Assembly (NCBI RefSeq): GCF_902150065.1
Contig: NC_043995.1
Coordinates: forward strand, 7,215,001-7,279,000
Length of the DNA stretch: 64,000 bases
From: Myripristis murdjan
Taxonomy: Eukaryota; Chordata; Actinopteri; Holocentriformes; Holocentridae
Direction: 5' to 3'
Shown in pieces: positions 10,131 to 22,423 of the stretch. Under the pieces are notes generated by a model. That model saw only the letters and a list, made by a program, of their open reading frames with translations. It was not told the origin of the DNA and made no database searches. The number at the start of each line of letters is the position of its first letter. The stretch's first letter is position 1. The position numbers and the translations under genes were made by a program.

Positions 10131-12443
10131 CTAAGCCTCAGTTGTATTCATGGGCATCACTCCCCAGTGGGCTCCCAGTGAAGTAATCCCATTGCCATTG
10201 TAGCGGCCACTCAGTATAATCAGCTCTGCCTCTGGGTTGTTGGTGTAGAAGTTGAAGGAGTGCTGTAACAGAGGATTAACAAATCAAATAAATGATGATC
10301 ATCAATACTGATAAGTATGACAAATATAAGTTATAAGAGTGGAAGTTAAACCTGGGTTGGCTGGCCCACAGTCAGAGAGCGCCCTCTGGAGGTCACAAAC
10401 ACCAGCTGATAGATGTAGTTACTCTGGTGGTATTTTCCAGACACCTGTAACATAGAAGGTAATATGCCCAGTTAGTCTGATACGTTATAACAAATGAACA
10501 CAGATGGCAGATTTTGGCACCTGAAATCCAGACTAACTATATAAAAATTATACAATTATAATCTACTGTATACTGTATTTTTATTTTTCTTGAGCACTAA
10601 AAGAATTCTGAACCTCTGTGGAGACCTATCATAGAATATACCCAAATGTTTTAATGAAATGTTTACATAAATATAAAAATATGATGAATTATTACAAATT
10701 GTGATCTTAAAGATGAAAATAAACAATAAACAATATTGTGAAATGAATGTACAAATCTACCCTAGTGAGGATAAGCGGTTTAGAAGATGAATGAATGAAT
10801 GAATGAATGTACAAATCTCTGACCTGAATAATCCTCTCTCCATCGAATAGCTCTATCTCATGTGCTTGATTGTATGTGCGGCCATTCCGCTGAGCCCAAA
10901 TCAAGCCGTACCTCAGCTGGATACTGCAGAGGACAGAGAGAGAAATGAGGCTGAAGAGTTTAATTCTTGAGTCCATTGATAGTGAACAAGGATTGGAGAG
11001 TTGAAGGGGAGACAGGAGGACAGGAGTGGATAGACAGCAGTGTTAAGACGCAACAATCCCATTTCAAAGAACCAGCACCGACTTGGGCAGGTCGTTTTGC
11101 ATTGTCTTACTCTCAGTGACCATCACTAAAGCTACGGCTGTCAACACTGAGCATCTTCTGCACCCACGTGAGAGGAGAAAACTCTTCACACCAGGAGGGG
11201 GCAGCAAGCCAACTGGTTGCCTCAGGCACTGACGTTGTCAGCTTGGCATTTTGCTCGTGGAAGGGGTTGTGTTGTGTACTAGCTAATTAGCACAACATCA
11301 ACACATGCCCTGCGTTCCAATACCCATACTACCATACCATTTAGTAGGGTATAAAAGAATTAGTATGTCCCAATACATAGTATGTCAGATGCAGTATGCC
11401 AAGAGTACCAGGATGTTCTACTACATCCGGTCAGATTTCACAGTCTGCATTTCAGCATGCTGCTCTGGCCATTCTGACCCACAATCCTTTGCGCAGCGGA
11501 CGTTACGTTGTACTGACTGAGCTGCGTGTACAAGCCACGCCCACATACGGACGACAACAAAACACATATCGCACAAAGCTCGCTCAGTGACAGCAGCAGC
11601 GACAGGAAGACAGAAGATCAGAAATATGACAGACGACAGCGCAGTATGAAACAGCACCCGCATTTGACAACAACATTCAAATGTGGAGCTACGGACGGCA
11701 GCGGAAGTGAGCAAGAGGGGCGGACTTCAGGGATGATGTATGTAGTGTGTCCCAATAGTATGCATTCGCATGCATACTGCATACTAAACTACATACTTTG
11801 TAAGGGCAGATGCAGTACATACTAAAAGTAAAAAGTATAAGTATGTGATTTGGAACGCAGGGACCGTTTCATTTCTCATGCCCTGATTTTCTGCCAATCA
11901 GAAAGCTCTGTCTGACAGTGGCTTCGACCAATAGTCAGCTTGGAGTGTCTGGGGTCTTAATCACCGGAGGCCACGTGTGGTGTAGAGAAAAAGATTGTCA
12001 GGAGAGAGACATTAAAGGTTAAGTCAAGACTGATTACTCTGGATACTCTGGACTGACCCAGTAATGTAGCTGCCGGTGACTTCCCAGACCCTGACTGCGG
12101 TGATTCGGCCTGTTCCTGATGAGGTGAAAGAGGTACCGCTGCCAGACCCAACAGACCCGGAGAAGGAGTAGCTTTCAGCAGCGGCTGGGGGATGAAAAGA
12201 CAAATTAGGGTGTACAATTAAGGGGTAGTGGAAAGAGAAGCTAATACGCTATACTGCCACTGCTTTCTTGACTTAGCATCTTAGCACTTAGAACTTTCTA
12301 TGTTGAGACATCTTATTTGAAACTGGGTGTAAAAACAAGAAAGCAGGAAGGCTCCACAGATGGATGTGCTTACGTCTTCCCAGGCAGCTGGCCCACATCA
12401 CAGCCATGAACAGGAGGGAGGACAATTTGAGATAGGAAAGCAT
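10131..12443 (-). CDS. zg16: Zymogen granule protein 16-like secreted jacalin-type lectin, complete, 5 coding exons
   Basis: In transcript order the coding exons are 12443-12374, 12184-12058, 10923-10824, 10444-10352 and 10262-10131, all GT-AG with consistent phases, giving 173 aa. Residues 1-22 (MLSYLKLSSLLFMAVMWASC) form a signal peptide. The rest is a jacalin-like beta-prism lectin domain: a Gly/Ser-rich GSVGSGSG loop at about 33-40, GRITAVRVWE at about 49-58, YITGIQLRYG at 63-72, VSGKYH at 100-105, and a C-terminal SGRYNGNGITSLGAHW at about 148-163, matching the sugar-binding loop of ZG16 (human about 167 aa). In mammals ZG16 is secreted from pancreas and goblet cells and binds mannose or peptidoglycan. 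The C-terminus ends in PMNTTEA without the cysteine-rich tail of human ZG16. Intron 2 carries a 555 bp MITE. Fish have several ZG16-like genes, so exact orthology is uncertain. Confidence 0.9.
11308..11862. mobile_element. MITE-like DNA transposon with CCCTGCGTTCCA terminal inverted repeats
   Basis: The left end CCCTGCGTTCCAATACCC is mirrored by the right end, whose reverse complement begins CCCTGCGTTCCAAATCAC. Both ends continue into matching GTATG/CATAC-rich subterminal sequence. The element is 555 bp, encodes no transposase and lies inside an intron of the zg16-like gene. A clear target-site duplication could not be called, so the superfamily is left open. Confidence 0.8.
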
Positions 12444-14094
12444 CCTGAGTCTGGAAACAGAGGAAAAACAGATGATAATACAGGAAAAATAACTGCAGTA
12501 GGTGGGGTCTAAGCAGTTGGATGAATATGGCTGAATTATGAATCAGGGCCGGAGTGGAAAAAGAAGAAAAATGACCTACGTGAAGAATTTCAATTGGGCA
12601 TGGCATCAGTATGAACTTGTATGTGCTTGTTTAGCGTGCCATACTAAACATTTGGGAAATTGTAGCTACTGTGCAGAATGAGCTAGAAATACAATGGTTT
12701 TCAGTTTTCATTTGAAGTTATCAATTTTCTGTAATTCCGCCTACGTGCCAAACACCACCAATTTTGCAGGATCCTTCAGAGTACATACCTGGACTAAATT
12801 ACGTAGACACTAAATTTAATTAAGATAGCATCATATGTTCATAGTGTAGGGCAATTTTTGTAAATGAGGACCTGTCTACAAATTTTGGAAGCCAATTAGC
12901 AAAATGGTACCAAATATTAAAAATCTGAATAAGTCATTTCACCCAGCTCTCTCTGGATATGGTGTGTGCCAGATTTGCAGATGATATGATCAAATTTGGA
13001 GGAGATTAGGTGAAAAAACTGTCACACAAATACAAAATGGGATGGAATACCAAAGCATTTGTATTGTACTTGTTTGTACTTGTTTGTCATGACCAGAGGA
13101 AAAATTTCACATTCAACACATATTCACAGTTAAATTACAGCGCAAGAAGCTAATGTGAATTTTTAATTGTACCTCTGGCACTTCCCAAATCTGGAGTACC
13201 ATATTTTCCTGTCAGGTATTATTAAACCTTTGCACAATAATGAAGTTTTCCAATTTTAAGTGAATTGGAATTAAGTTTAATGAGTTTAAATTCATGATGC
13301 TGCTATAGCACCACCTATTGGCCAAATTTCACCATGGTGTTAGTGTAGCTGAACTTCGAATATCAAAAATCTGAAAACATACTCTTTTCCTGGCCTGGTC
13401 CATATATTCTGTGTGCCAAATTTAGCACCAATTGCTCAAAATTTGTAGGAGGAGTAGTGAAAAACTGATTTTGACAAAATTCAAAAGGCAGAAAATCCGT
13501 CCAAGGGCAAATGGATGTGGCCTATGTGGATTGGTTTGTCTTGACCCGCAGAATCTGAGAAAAAACTATTTATTTCTGAGAGTTTTGGGTCAAAGTCCAC
13601 CAGCACTACCTTGTGGTCAGTTGATATATATTTTTTCTCTCTGTAGAAAGAAGTAAGATACAATAATAATCCAGCTCTTTGGAGGCAAATGATAATTTTA
13701 ATACTACTTTTTAATACAAATGACTTACGGAAACCTGAGGAAATGTCATTTTGAGTGGTACATCCCAGGGGTATATCGAAAAAAAACCTCAAATTGATGA
13801 AATTTGATGTAACATTGAAGCTTACCCCTGAGGACCGTGTCATGCAGAACAATAACAAATCTACATCAGTAGTCCTGAGGCTGTCAGTATCTGTATTTAC
13901 CATTCCTATGGGTAAATTAAGTATTCCAGCTTCCAAAATAAAAAATATCCAAATAATTTAACACAGTTAAATAAATGCTCACGGCTGGTGAGATGCTGTC
14001 GAAGTCCTCCAGAGAAAGAAATGGACACAGTGTCTTCTTTGTTGACCTCTTTCTCCAAAAAGTCACAGTGCTGGCACAGATGCGAGGACTCACC
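12444..14094 (-). other. 5' region of the zg16-like gene: UTR intron and possible first non-coding exon
   Basis: On the minus strand a good acceptor (CTGTTTCCAG, ending near 12451) lies just upstream of the ATG, so the 5'UTR is probably split. A possible first exon runs from about 14096 down to about 13985, ending at a GCC|GTGAGC-type donor. I see no coding sequence between 12.46 and 13.98 kb; open frames there are low-complexity or AT-rich. Confidence 0.35.
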
Positions 14095-14120
14095 TGCACC
14101 TGCTTCTGAGCTGAGGCTGT

Positions 14121-14128
14121 CTTATATG
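14121..14128 (-). promoter_or_regulatory. Candidate TATA box for the zg16-like gene
   Basis: The minus strand reads CATATAAG here, in an otherwise GC-moderate stretch, placing a start site near 14096-14100 and a short non-coding first exon downstream. TATA-driven expression would suit a tissue-restricted secretory gene, but the assignment rests on motif position alone. Confidence 0.35.
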
Positions 14129-14560
14129 TAGTCTCTCCTCCCACTGCCACGCAAATCAGGTGCTATTATCACAGCATTCCTTAGTGGCAGTCTGAGAACA
14201 ATAGAGCAATTTGTTGTGCTGAATAAGAATTTTGGTTGAACAAGGAAGTAAACTAGGAGAGAAGCATGAGGAAGAATCAAGGCGCTTTCAAAATCGTTTC
14301 AGCCAGACCTTCTGGAATAGCAGACATACCCACTTCTTGTTACCCACTGAAATCCAAGCCTTGGAAATTTATTTTTCTGTATAACTATCCCTATTTATCT
14401 GAAAAGGGATTGGCTCAGAAAATAGTACATCATTATAATTTACAAGCCCAGTGAAAATGATAGGCTCCCAAGTTTGTTCAATTTTTTTTTTTTTTTTTTT
14501 AATATATATATACAAGTAATTTACTTCCATTCAAAACCATATATGACTGCACTTTTAGGA

Positions 14561-14561
<1 letters not shown>

Positions 14562-14598
<37 letters not shown>

Positions 14599-14640
14599 TG
14601 TAAGTAAATAGATAAATAAATAAACAAACAAATAAATAAC
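14562..14640. repeat. (AAGT)n/(AAAT)n tetranucleotide repeat
   Basis: A run of about nine GTAA units grades into AAAT/AAAC units. It lies at the left edge of the large intergenic stretch. Confidence 0.88.
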
Positions 14641-15502
14641 TAAATATTGACTGCATTTATCTGATAATGGCACATCTTCTGTAAATGCATTGGCTCCTTA
14701 CTATTGCCACATGACAGCAGGACTCCTAAATCAAGCCAGGGAACAATGAAAAATATTTGCGTTGTTTTTCTGGAAAAACAGAGAACCTAAAGGTGTGTCA
14801 CGAGAGGAATAAATTGGTTCCTAAATTGTTTTGCATAAATTGCTTTGTGTTTTGTGGCTTTTTTTCCCCAGTGTGTCCCCTCTCTCTTTCCAGTGTTTTT
14901 TAAAGGGATGACGTACAAAAATGTGTGTGTTTCATTTAAATGTGTTGTATTATTATTATCTGATAGAAATCATCATAAAATTAAGAGACTCTTTACCCCT
15001 TTCTAATGAAGACACAGGCCTGCAGGCCTACAGGCATGCAATGATGCAAATATGCAAAAATTCACAGCTGCATTCAGCCACGCATGTGAGGTGAAAATAC
15101 AGAGGTTTAGCTAGATGGAAGCAGTGGTGGATGACTGCAAGTTTTGAGCAGCTGAGCTTTTACAGCAGTGGTAGTTAAGAAAACTAAATGATATGATTTG
15201 CAATCCCTTTTAATTTTTGGAGAATTAAGAGGTTGAAAAGGCAAAAACCTGACTTCTTCCCTAAAATAGCCTCAAAATTGAGTTGGAAACTTTACTTAAT
15301 GTATTCAGACACAATTAACCCATTTTTCAACAGGTGTACAACCGCCACATGTCTTTTGTTTGTTTGTTTGTTTGTTGTAAACAGAGCACATTTTAGTGTG
15401 TAACTCCTTGTCATTTACCATATAATTTCCCCAAACTTACAGTGTAATTTCCTTGTATGAATCCATACACATAAATTAGGTACCATTTCCTGCTGTTACT
15501 TA

Positions 15503-17227
15503 CAGTTTTTTATGATTGCTTACACACTAAGAACATATGCTTAAACCAATGTGACAAAACTTGAACTCATTGGAACTAAACCTTAAACACAGCGTGGCCA
15601 TACCTTAGACACAGGTGCTGCTTTGAACTGTGTTTGCAATTCTACAGCATACTTCCTCCTTAACACTAGACACTATTTCATACAGAAGACACCTTGCTCA
15701 AAAATGAAAACATGTGGTTACAATTGGGAAAACACTTACGTTCAAAATACAAAACACATTGGGTAATTAGAAAACCCGAGACACACACATGAAAGCACTT
15801 ACTTAGAAAACTGAACACCAGTCAGTCAGGGCCTAAGCACTACAAACAGGCCCCAGGTCAGCCATGTTGAGTACTTTGCGTGGAGGCGGTGAGAGAAAGA
15901 GGCACAGGAAGACATCGTATGCGATGTGGATGAGATTTTGTGGCTGTACGTAGTTTGATTTTGTTGTATTGTTTTATTTTTGCTTTACATACTATGGATG
16001 TATGTTTATTTATGTTTGTCAAAAGGCTTGACCATGACAAAACCTTTCAAACATGCAGCAAAAGCACATTTTGTAAGCGCCCAATACAACTAATCCAGCC
16101 ACTCACTCACTTCATATTCAACACCAAAATGCAACACAGCCTTTTCAGTCTGAACAGGTTCAACCTCACTTTTTCTTGTGTGTATGCAGTCATATTTTTT
16201 TTGTCGATTTACATCGTCACATATTGTAAAGCAAGTAGCAAAAGCCAATATTTCCTTCCAACAACTCAACTTCTGCCCAAATGAGTAGATTCCTTCAGTC
16301 AGCTCTACTGTACTGTAACATAGCTGACAACAGAATACAAAATACAGCTATCAGTTTGAACAAGGTTCTCCTGTGTGCTACACATTCAAATGTGAACTTA
16401 CAGTAAAGAACTGCATCCAAACTCAGAAAGACTTTGAAGTGAAACTTTTACTGTATTTATGGCAAAAACTGAAATACTGTAATTCACATATAGTATTACA
16501 CAGAAAAACTCAAAGGAGTTGAAAAAATACAGAATACAATTTATAGGCCCCTTTTTTGTAGGTGCATCCTGATTGATTGGTGAATGGTGATTTGTGGAAA
16601 GGGTAGTGATGCAGGTGCACTAGTGACTTCACAGAGATGCAGGTGCAAAAGAGTGTGAAAAATGTGTGAATCCAATGAAAAGGTATGGACACATTTGCAA
16701 AAGAAAACTTCTGCAGTGGTTTGGAGGTGAAGATGATGGCAAAGTGGATCCTAGTTCCATTATACTGGAAAAAGTGATTGAAAAAAACTGTACTGTAAAG
16801 TACAGTATACTCTATACTGTATTCAGTTTTGAGTTTACACCTTTCCTATTTATTTTTATTTTTTGGTTATTTTGCAAACAGTTGTTACTGTGAAAGATGT
16901 GCTTAATTTCTATTTTGAGCTTTGCAGAATTCTTTTTGAAGAAATAAATGAAAAGCAGTAAAAAAAAAAATGCAGTGTTTTGTGTTAAGTATGTTATTGT
17001 GTTGCTTGCTGCTGTGAAAGTGTGTTCATATGATGGAAATGTTTATCCTTTTGTCATCAGAGTTGCATTTTGACAAAGGATTTTTAAGTTTTGATGACAG
17101 TGTTTCAGTTTGCCATAAATGTGAGTGGTTTATTTCCAGGTGTTGTGTCTTATTTGCATTGTGTTTAGAGTTTTGGCACAGTGAGCAAAACATTTGCAAA
17201 ATGAGTTCAAGCAATCAAAAAAAACTG
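15503..17227. mobile_element. Tc1/mariner-like element (TA-flanked, degenerate, non-coding)
   Basis: The left end TA-CAGTTTTTTATGATTGCT mirrors the right end AGCAATCAAAAAAAACTG-TA, giving inverted terminal repeats flanked by TA as in the IS630/Tc1/mariner superfamily. Just inside the left end is the AAACAC-rich subterminal DNA typical of a teleost mariner family. Near 15880-15960 a GGAGGCGGTGAGAGAAAGAG stretch may be what is left of the Arg/Gly-rich transposase start. No intact transposase frame survives. A second, interrupted copy of the family spans 32481-34716. Confidence 0.8.
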
Positions 17228-17229
17228 TA

Positions 17230-20200
17230 AATGTATAGGCACATCTGAAGAAAGACAAAACAACAAGGATCAAGGGATAAGTGGGGATTCCAAGTGTGAC
17301 CAGACCTGCCAGAAACACATTGTAATTTCCTGATATGAATCACTGTGTTAATGAATGAAGTCCAGGAAAAACAAATGTTTTTTTCCTTTTGCTCATGGCA
17401 CGCACTGCAGCAGCTCAGCACAGGCGCAGAAGAGCAAACATGAAAAGAAAAGAAAAGAAAAGAAAAGCATGCACAACTGTGAGATGCGTGTATTGTTGCC
17501 TGAGGATGAAAAACTAACAATACAGTAATGTCATAATAAAGATTATGTATCTTTAATTACACGATAATGTATGCAGGGAGTTGTAAAATGTTAGTAAATC
17601 GGCTTTCTTTTAAACTGATGTTTCTTTTAAACAATGAACTGAACAAGGAAATAACCAGAAGAAAAAGAACTGGCTCAACAGGAAAGCTGAAGAAAACCAA
17701 ACCGTTTTGTCAGAATTGACCTGCTCATCTTGAAATCCTTCAGCCTCACAAGACCATAAGCTCAAAATAGATTCATGCATAGCGATCATTTCCGCGGTTC
17801 AATGATATTGAGTGAATAATGGGTGTGCATGGGACTAGGTGGAAAATGTCATGGTCTGGTATCATTTAGTGAAAATCAGACACTGCAGAGCAACATGAAC
17901 TATTGATGACTTTATTTCAAGTATCGGTTTGACTACGATTTATGATGAAATGCAGTTTTATCATAATGAGGATGGAAATAAATAAAAAGATGTACTTGGT
18001 TATTCATAGGTTTATGGTTACAATTTGATTTGACTCTTAACTACCACAGGATAGCTGTCAGTCTGTAGACATTTTGTATAATAAATTATTGTCTCTTGAT
18101 AGGAAGTTCAGTATCAACACAGGACTATCCAAATAAAGTGTGACCTGCACATCAAAAGTCAGTAGTGTTGCATTTTTGCTGCTAAAAAGTCTCTCAAGGG
18201 TCAAAAAGAGCCAGTGCTCAGGAGTTCAAAAAGAGAAGAAAGCATTTCTGTAATTTTTGACAATATTTGGACTTAATAAATGGAAGGATAATCTTTCTGT
18301 GGTTTCCCTATTGCACAAACAAAATACACACTGGTGTTATTCTCTCACCTGTGAACATAATAAATATATTGCTCACGCTGCCACAGGGATTAATTATGGT
18401 TACATCACAGGCGGTGGTGGTGGCATTAGGCCAGATGAAGGCCTGACTGTTATGATATCACAAAACATGCAACCTCTCAGTTGTGTCTAAACAGTTCTCA
18501 TTGTCCCTTGGCAATTTTGACTACTGCAGCTGTAAGTCTAAAGGTCAAAACAGAAACAACGCCACAGGTGGTGACATCACCTGCTACCAAAGACCAGACA
18601 CCCTACTTTTCACCATTAGAGGTCAAGCTTCATACAGATTTGGGTTTTGGGTTTGGTTACTCCTTGTAACTGCACAAATCAAAGTTACCATGGGACGATT
18701 TTGTGCCGTGTGGAGGGAACATGGACCCAAACACAGGAGCCAAGGCAGGTTTCATGAAGAGCACAAAACTATTTAATAACTAAAACTACAAAACATGAGG
18801 AGCACAAGGAACACTGAGAGCACGGGGAGCAACACGTGACTTTAAAGACAATGACTGGACAAGGAAGTAAGCTGACGACAGGAATATGAACTAATTGGGA
18901 ATCTAAATTTAGCTAACTATGAGAACTGTGTAGACCCAATCTTGAAATTCCATGCATGTCCCAGTTGTGTCGTCATTTAAATTGTCCCTTGACAATTTTG
19001 AAAACTGTTGATGTAAGTCTACATGTCAAACAGGAACAGTCCAACATAAGGTGGGCATGATGTCACTTTAAATTAACCCTCCAATTATGTTTGGGGTCAA
19101 TTTCACCCCATTCAATGTTTAACGTCTCTAAATAAATGATTAACATCATTTTTTTCGCTAATTTAGTGGGTACTACCGGATAAACATGAAATTCACATGA
19201 TGATATGTTTTCAATGTCCTGTACACACTTTGTAACGCATTGGTTATAAATAACAAAAATCTGTACTTAGAAATAACATAAAGCCATTAAAACACCAAAA
19301 ACATATATTTCTTTCCAATTTTAGGTCAGTGAGTGAGATTTTATGGTGATTTGCATATTTTTCCATAGTTGCATAATAGAAATACTGGATGTATACGTGG
19401 AGGTGGGGGGGAATCCATAAACCCCTGGTACTGGTATACTGGTCTATTTTGAATAAAAGTAGCTAATCACAAGTTCTCTCTGTCCTGATGTTTAATGTAT
19501 AATTTTAAGAAAGGTACTTTCCCCAGATTGTTCAGATTACTGTTGTTAATTAGTAGCAGCGAACTGTAATTCACTGTGCATCCCATTCTATTCTCATCTG
19601 TCTATTAGCTAATCTTGTTTTTTAATGTACAGGGAGAGGTGTGTAAAAATACATTCATACAGAGATGCTTCCATAAACGAACTTCATTTTCAGTCTCCAC
19701 CTGTTGGGTGTAGTTGCTACTGTGGAATGTGTGTGTGTGTGTGTGTGTGTGTGTCTGTGTGTGTGTGCCTACAAGGGTGTTTGTGGTGCTGTGTATTTGC
19801 TGTCCACTGTCAGCTATGCTAATGAACCAGTTTGTCCACTTCACCCAGTTACTGGCATTCGTGAGATTTAGCAGAATCCACGTCTTGAATCTAGGTGGAG
19901 CAAGTTATTAAATTAAACACAGCAGCTATTTCTTCCTTGTTCCCAGGCATCGTATCACTTTTGCCTCAACTCACTGCAGTCTTACTGCAGTTGCTGACAA
20001 TAAGACTACAAAGATTGAGTTTTAAATATGTTTTATGGCCCCATACGGTGCTTGCACAGCAGCTTATTATGACCTGTACTTGTGTTTTAAAGTTAAGTGA
20101 CCTACCCTGTAGTGCTCCTGTAAATAATGACGCGGTGCTTTAGTATTAAGGGAGTAACAATATCTGTAAAAGACACCCATTCTCATTCCCAGGTCATCAA

Positions 20201-20365
20201 ATACGCCTATCTGATGCCCTGGGAAAGAGGATGGGCTGAATCGTTTAAATTTGCCAATATTAGCAAGTAAACTTGAGTTACCTAATAACAAACACTGCTC
20301 TTGGTTGAGAACTCATGTCGGCTGAGTGACCCATCCACTGCCTCATCATCCTCCTTATACCAGCC
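17230..20365. other. Intergenic DNA with repeat fragments, no supported gene
   Basis: I see no exon chain. It holds an (AAAAG)n run at about 17439-17467, a (GT)n run at about 19726-19768 and an interspersed-repeat fragment at about 18700-18900. At 20050-20160 there is a fragment that recurs at about 35120-35230 (shared text around CAGCAGCTTATTA and GACCTGTA). A short copy of the CATTCTCATTCCCAGG terminus also occurs at about 20178, just before the full element at 20366. Confidence 0.55.
18690..18905 (-). repeat. Interspersed repeat fragment, antisense, class undetermined
   Basis: The stretch from GTGTGGAGGGAACATGGACC through CACAAAACTATTTAATAACT and GGAACACTGAGAGCACGGGG reads like the reverse complement of the terminus of an abundant teleost repeat, possibly LTR-derived. 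A sense relative may lie at 34080-34460. It is a short fossil with no open frame. Confidence 0.4.
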
Positions 20366-20748
20366 CATTCTCATTCCCAGGTTGTCAAATGCTGCAGTTT
20401 GGTAATGCTTCTCTGCATCTGATCGTGACGCCAGAGGCACCCAGCAGAAACCGAAAGCAGCCCTTGGCTTCAGTATGAGGCGTGGGAGATGGTCACAGAG
20501 TATCCAAAGGTGGTTGTGCGTGAGCAAGGTCGTGTCCAGTTTCCGTTTTGTTGCCTAAACCGAACATTTCCCCTAACCTTCACCAAGTGGTTTTCATGCC
20601 TGGACCTGACCACATGCCACTGACACATGATGAAAGAGAGAAAGCCCGATGTGTCTCATGCTGACGCTGAAGGGTGTCTTTGGCAGTCTATCAGATGCAA
20701 AATCGGCGTGACCAAGCCGCGGTATTTGGCAACCTTTGAGTGAGAATG
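20366..20748. mobile_element. Inverted-repeat MITE, about 380 bp
   Basis: The left arm CATTCTCATTCCCAGGTTGT and the right arm (reverse complement CATTCTCACTCAAAGGTTGC) match over roughly 60 bp, both continuing into CAAATnCnGCnnnnTGGTnA and TGCATCTGAT. The middle is non-coding. An isolated copy of the left terminus lies at about 20178. The superfamily cannot be named from the ends alone. Confidence 0.65.
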
Positions 20749-21361
20749 TGTTGAATGTTTCATAACCTTATCCTTGACCTTTTTCCTAACCTTGTCGTAA
20801 TCTTAATCGAGTACTTTTAGTGGCCAGCTAGTTGGCCAGTGAATGTTACCTCACTCAGGAAATGACTCTTTAGGTTATCTATGACGGCTGGAACAAACGA
20901 CCCATGTGGTCACAGGGTTGGAGGGATTTTGTCCAGCGAGTCCTACCTTTCATCAGTTTCATTAGTGTTGTTTTTTTTTTTTTAGCATGGCCTTTTGTGA
21001 GAGGGTGTCAACACTGCGTCGGGGGGCTTTCTCCACTATCACAAGCACTAGTTGACAAACTGGTCTGCACCCACTTTGACTGACAACAGCAAAATCTTGC
21101 TCACAGCTTTAAGCAGCACTGTCAAATGAGGAAGTCCCCCATTAAAAAATAACAATAAGAATGCACTTTATAATCACAGCTGGAGCTCTCCACTTCTCTG
21201 TTTAGCTTCAAGCCAATCTTTTAGCTACTCTAAGGGTCTAGGAAGTCTACATCACTGGTTAAATGTATTTCAAGTATGTTGCTGAGGCTTACACTGTCTT
21301 TATCTTTATTTTATATCTCAACCAGGAAGTCCTCTGAGATAACATTTGTTTTCTTTTTAAA

Positions 21362-21523
21362 TATCATTATTATTATTATTATTTTGGCATTTCTGCTTTA
21401 TTTGACAGTCACAGTAGAGATAGACAGGAAAGGGAGGGGATGACATGAAGCAAAGGACTTGAGGTCGGATTCGAGCCCTGGTACATGGTGCCTGCTCTTA
21501 ACCAGTGAGCCACCGGGGCGCCT
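21362..21523 (-). repeat. tRNA-derived SINE, antisense, with A and B boxes
   Basis: On the minus strand the copy starts near GGCGCCCCGGTGGCTCACTGG. It contains an A-box-like TGGCTCACTGG (21512-21502) and a B-box-like GGCTCGAATCC (21477-21467), then an unrelated tail ending CTGTCAAATAAAGCA and (AAT)n. The tail matches the sense copy at 61886-62070, so both belong to one teleost SINE family. Confidence 0.75.
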
Positions 21524-21709
21524 GAGATAACATTTGTTTTCTGAGGGATACCTGGCCAAGATTACACACCTTTACAAGATTACAAAAATAACAAAATAGA
21601 GCATGACAAAAACTGTCTATTATGGGTTTACACAGGACATTAAAAATTCAGAATACAATATTATATTAGAGCAAACAGTCAGTATGAGCAGTAAGCACAG
21701 CAGCAAGAC

Positions 21710-21748
<39 letters not shown>

Positions 21749-22392
21749 ACTGTAATAGTACTCATCATACGAGAGGAATTTTTATGTGCAGTTTCAAAAT
21801 GATGATTAAGTGTGTTTCAAACAAAGTATAAAAGTGTTAAATAGTGTGCAAGGCATTAAAACTGAAAAGACAAGAATTCAAGCAAGCATACAGTACAGAC
21901 CAAAAATGATATTTTGATCCAAAATGATGTAAGATCCTGTCAGCACAAACGCATTTACGAGGTTGTTTTTTTAAATGATGACAGTGGTTGTGGCAGCCTT
22001 ACTTCCTAAGGCAGAGCTGAAGAGGCCAGGTCAGATGTCTCACTCTCTGACTCACAAGGGTTACAGTTCTACCACAGCCACAATTTCCGTGATGCATCGC
22101 CTTGTGGTGAATTCACCAGGAAGGAATAAACACACACACACACACACACACACATGCACACAAACAATGATGCTGTCAGACAGACTCTTGAAAAATGTAG
22201 ACTGTCACTGAAGTCGTCATACGCCCACTCCAAAGAGAGAGATAGAGAAAGATAGACAGGCAGAATGACAGACAGATAGGAAGAAGTTGACTTTTTAATT
22301 CTGGGTGTTTTTTTTTTTTTTTTTTTAATTGTAAAGTCTACTGAGGCATGTTTGTGATGAGCACTCTCTTTCACTCCCTCTCTCTCATTCTC

Positions 22393-22423
<31 letters not shown>

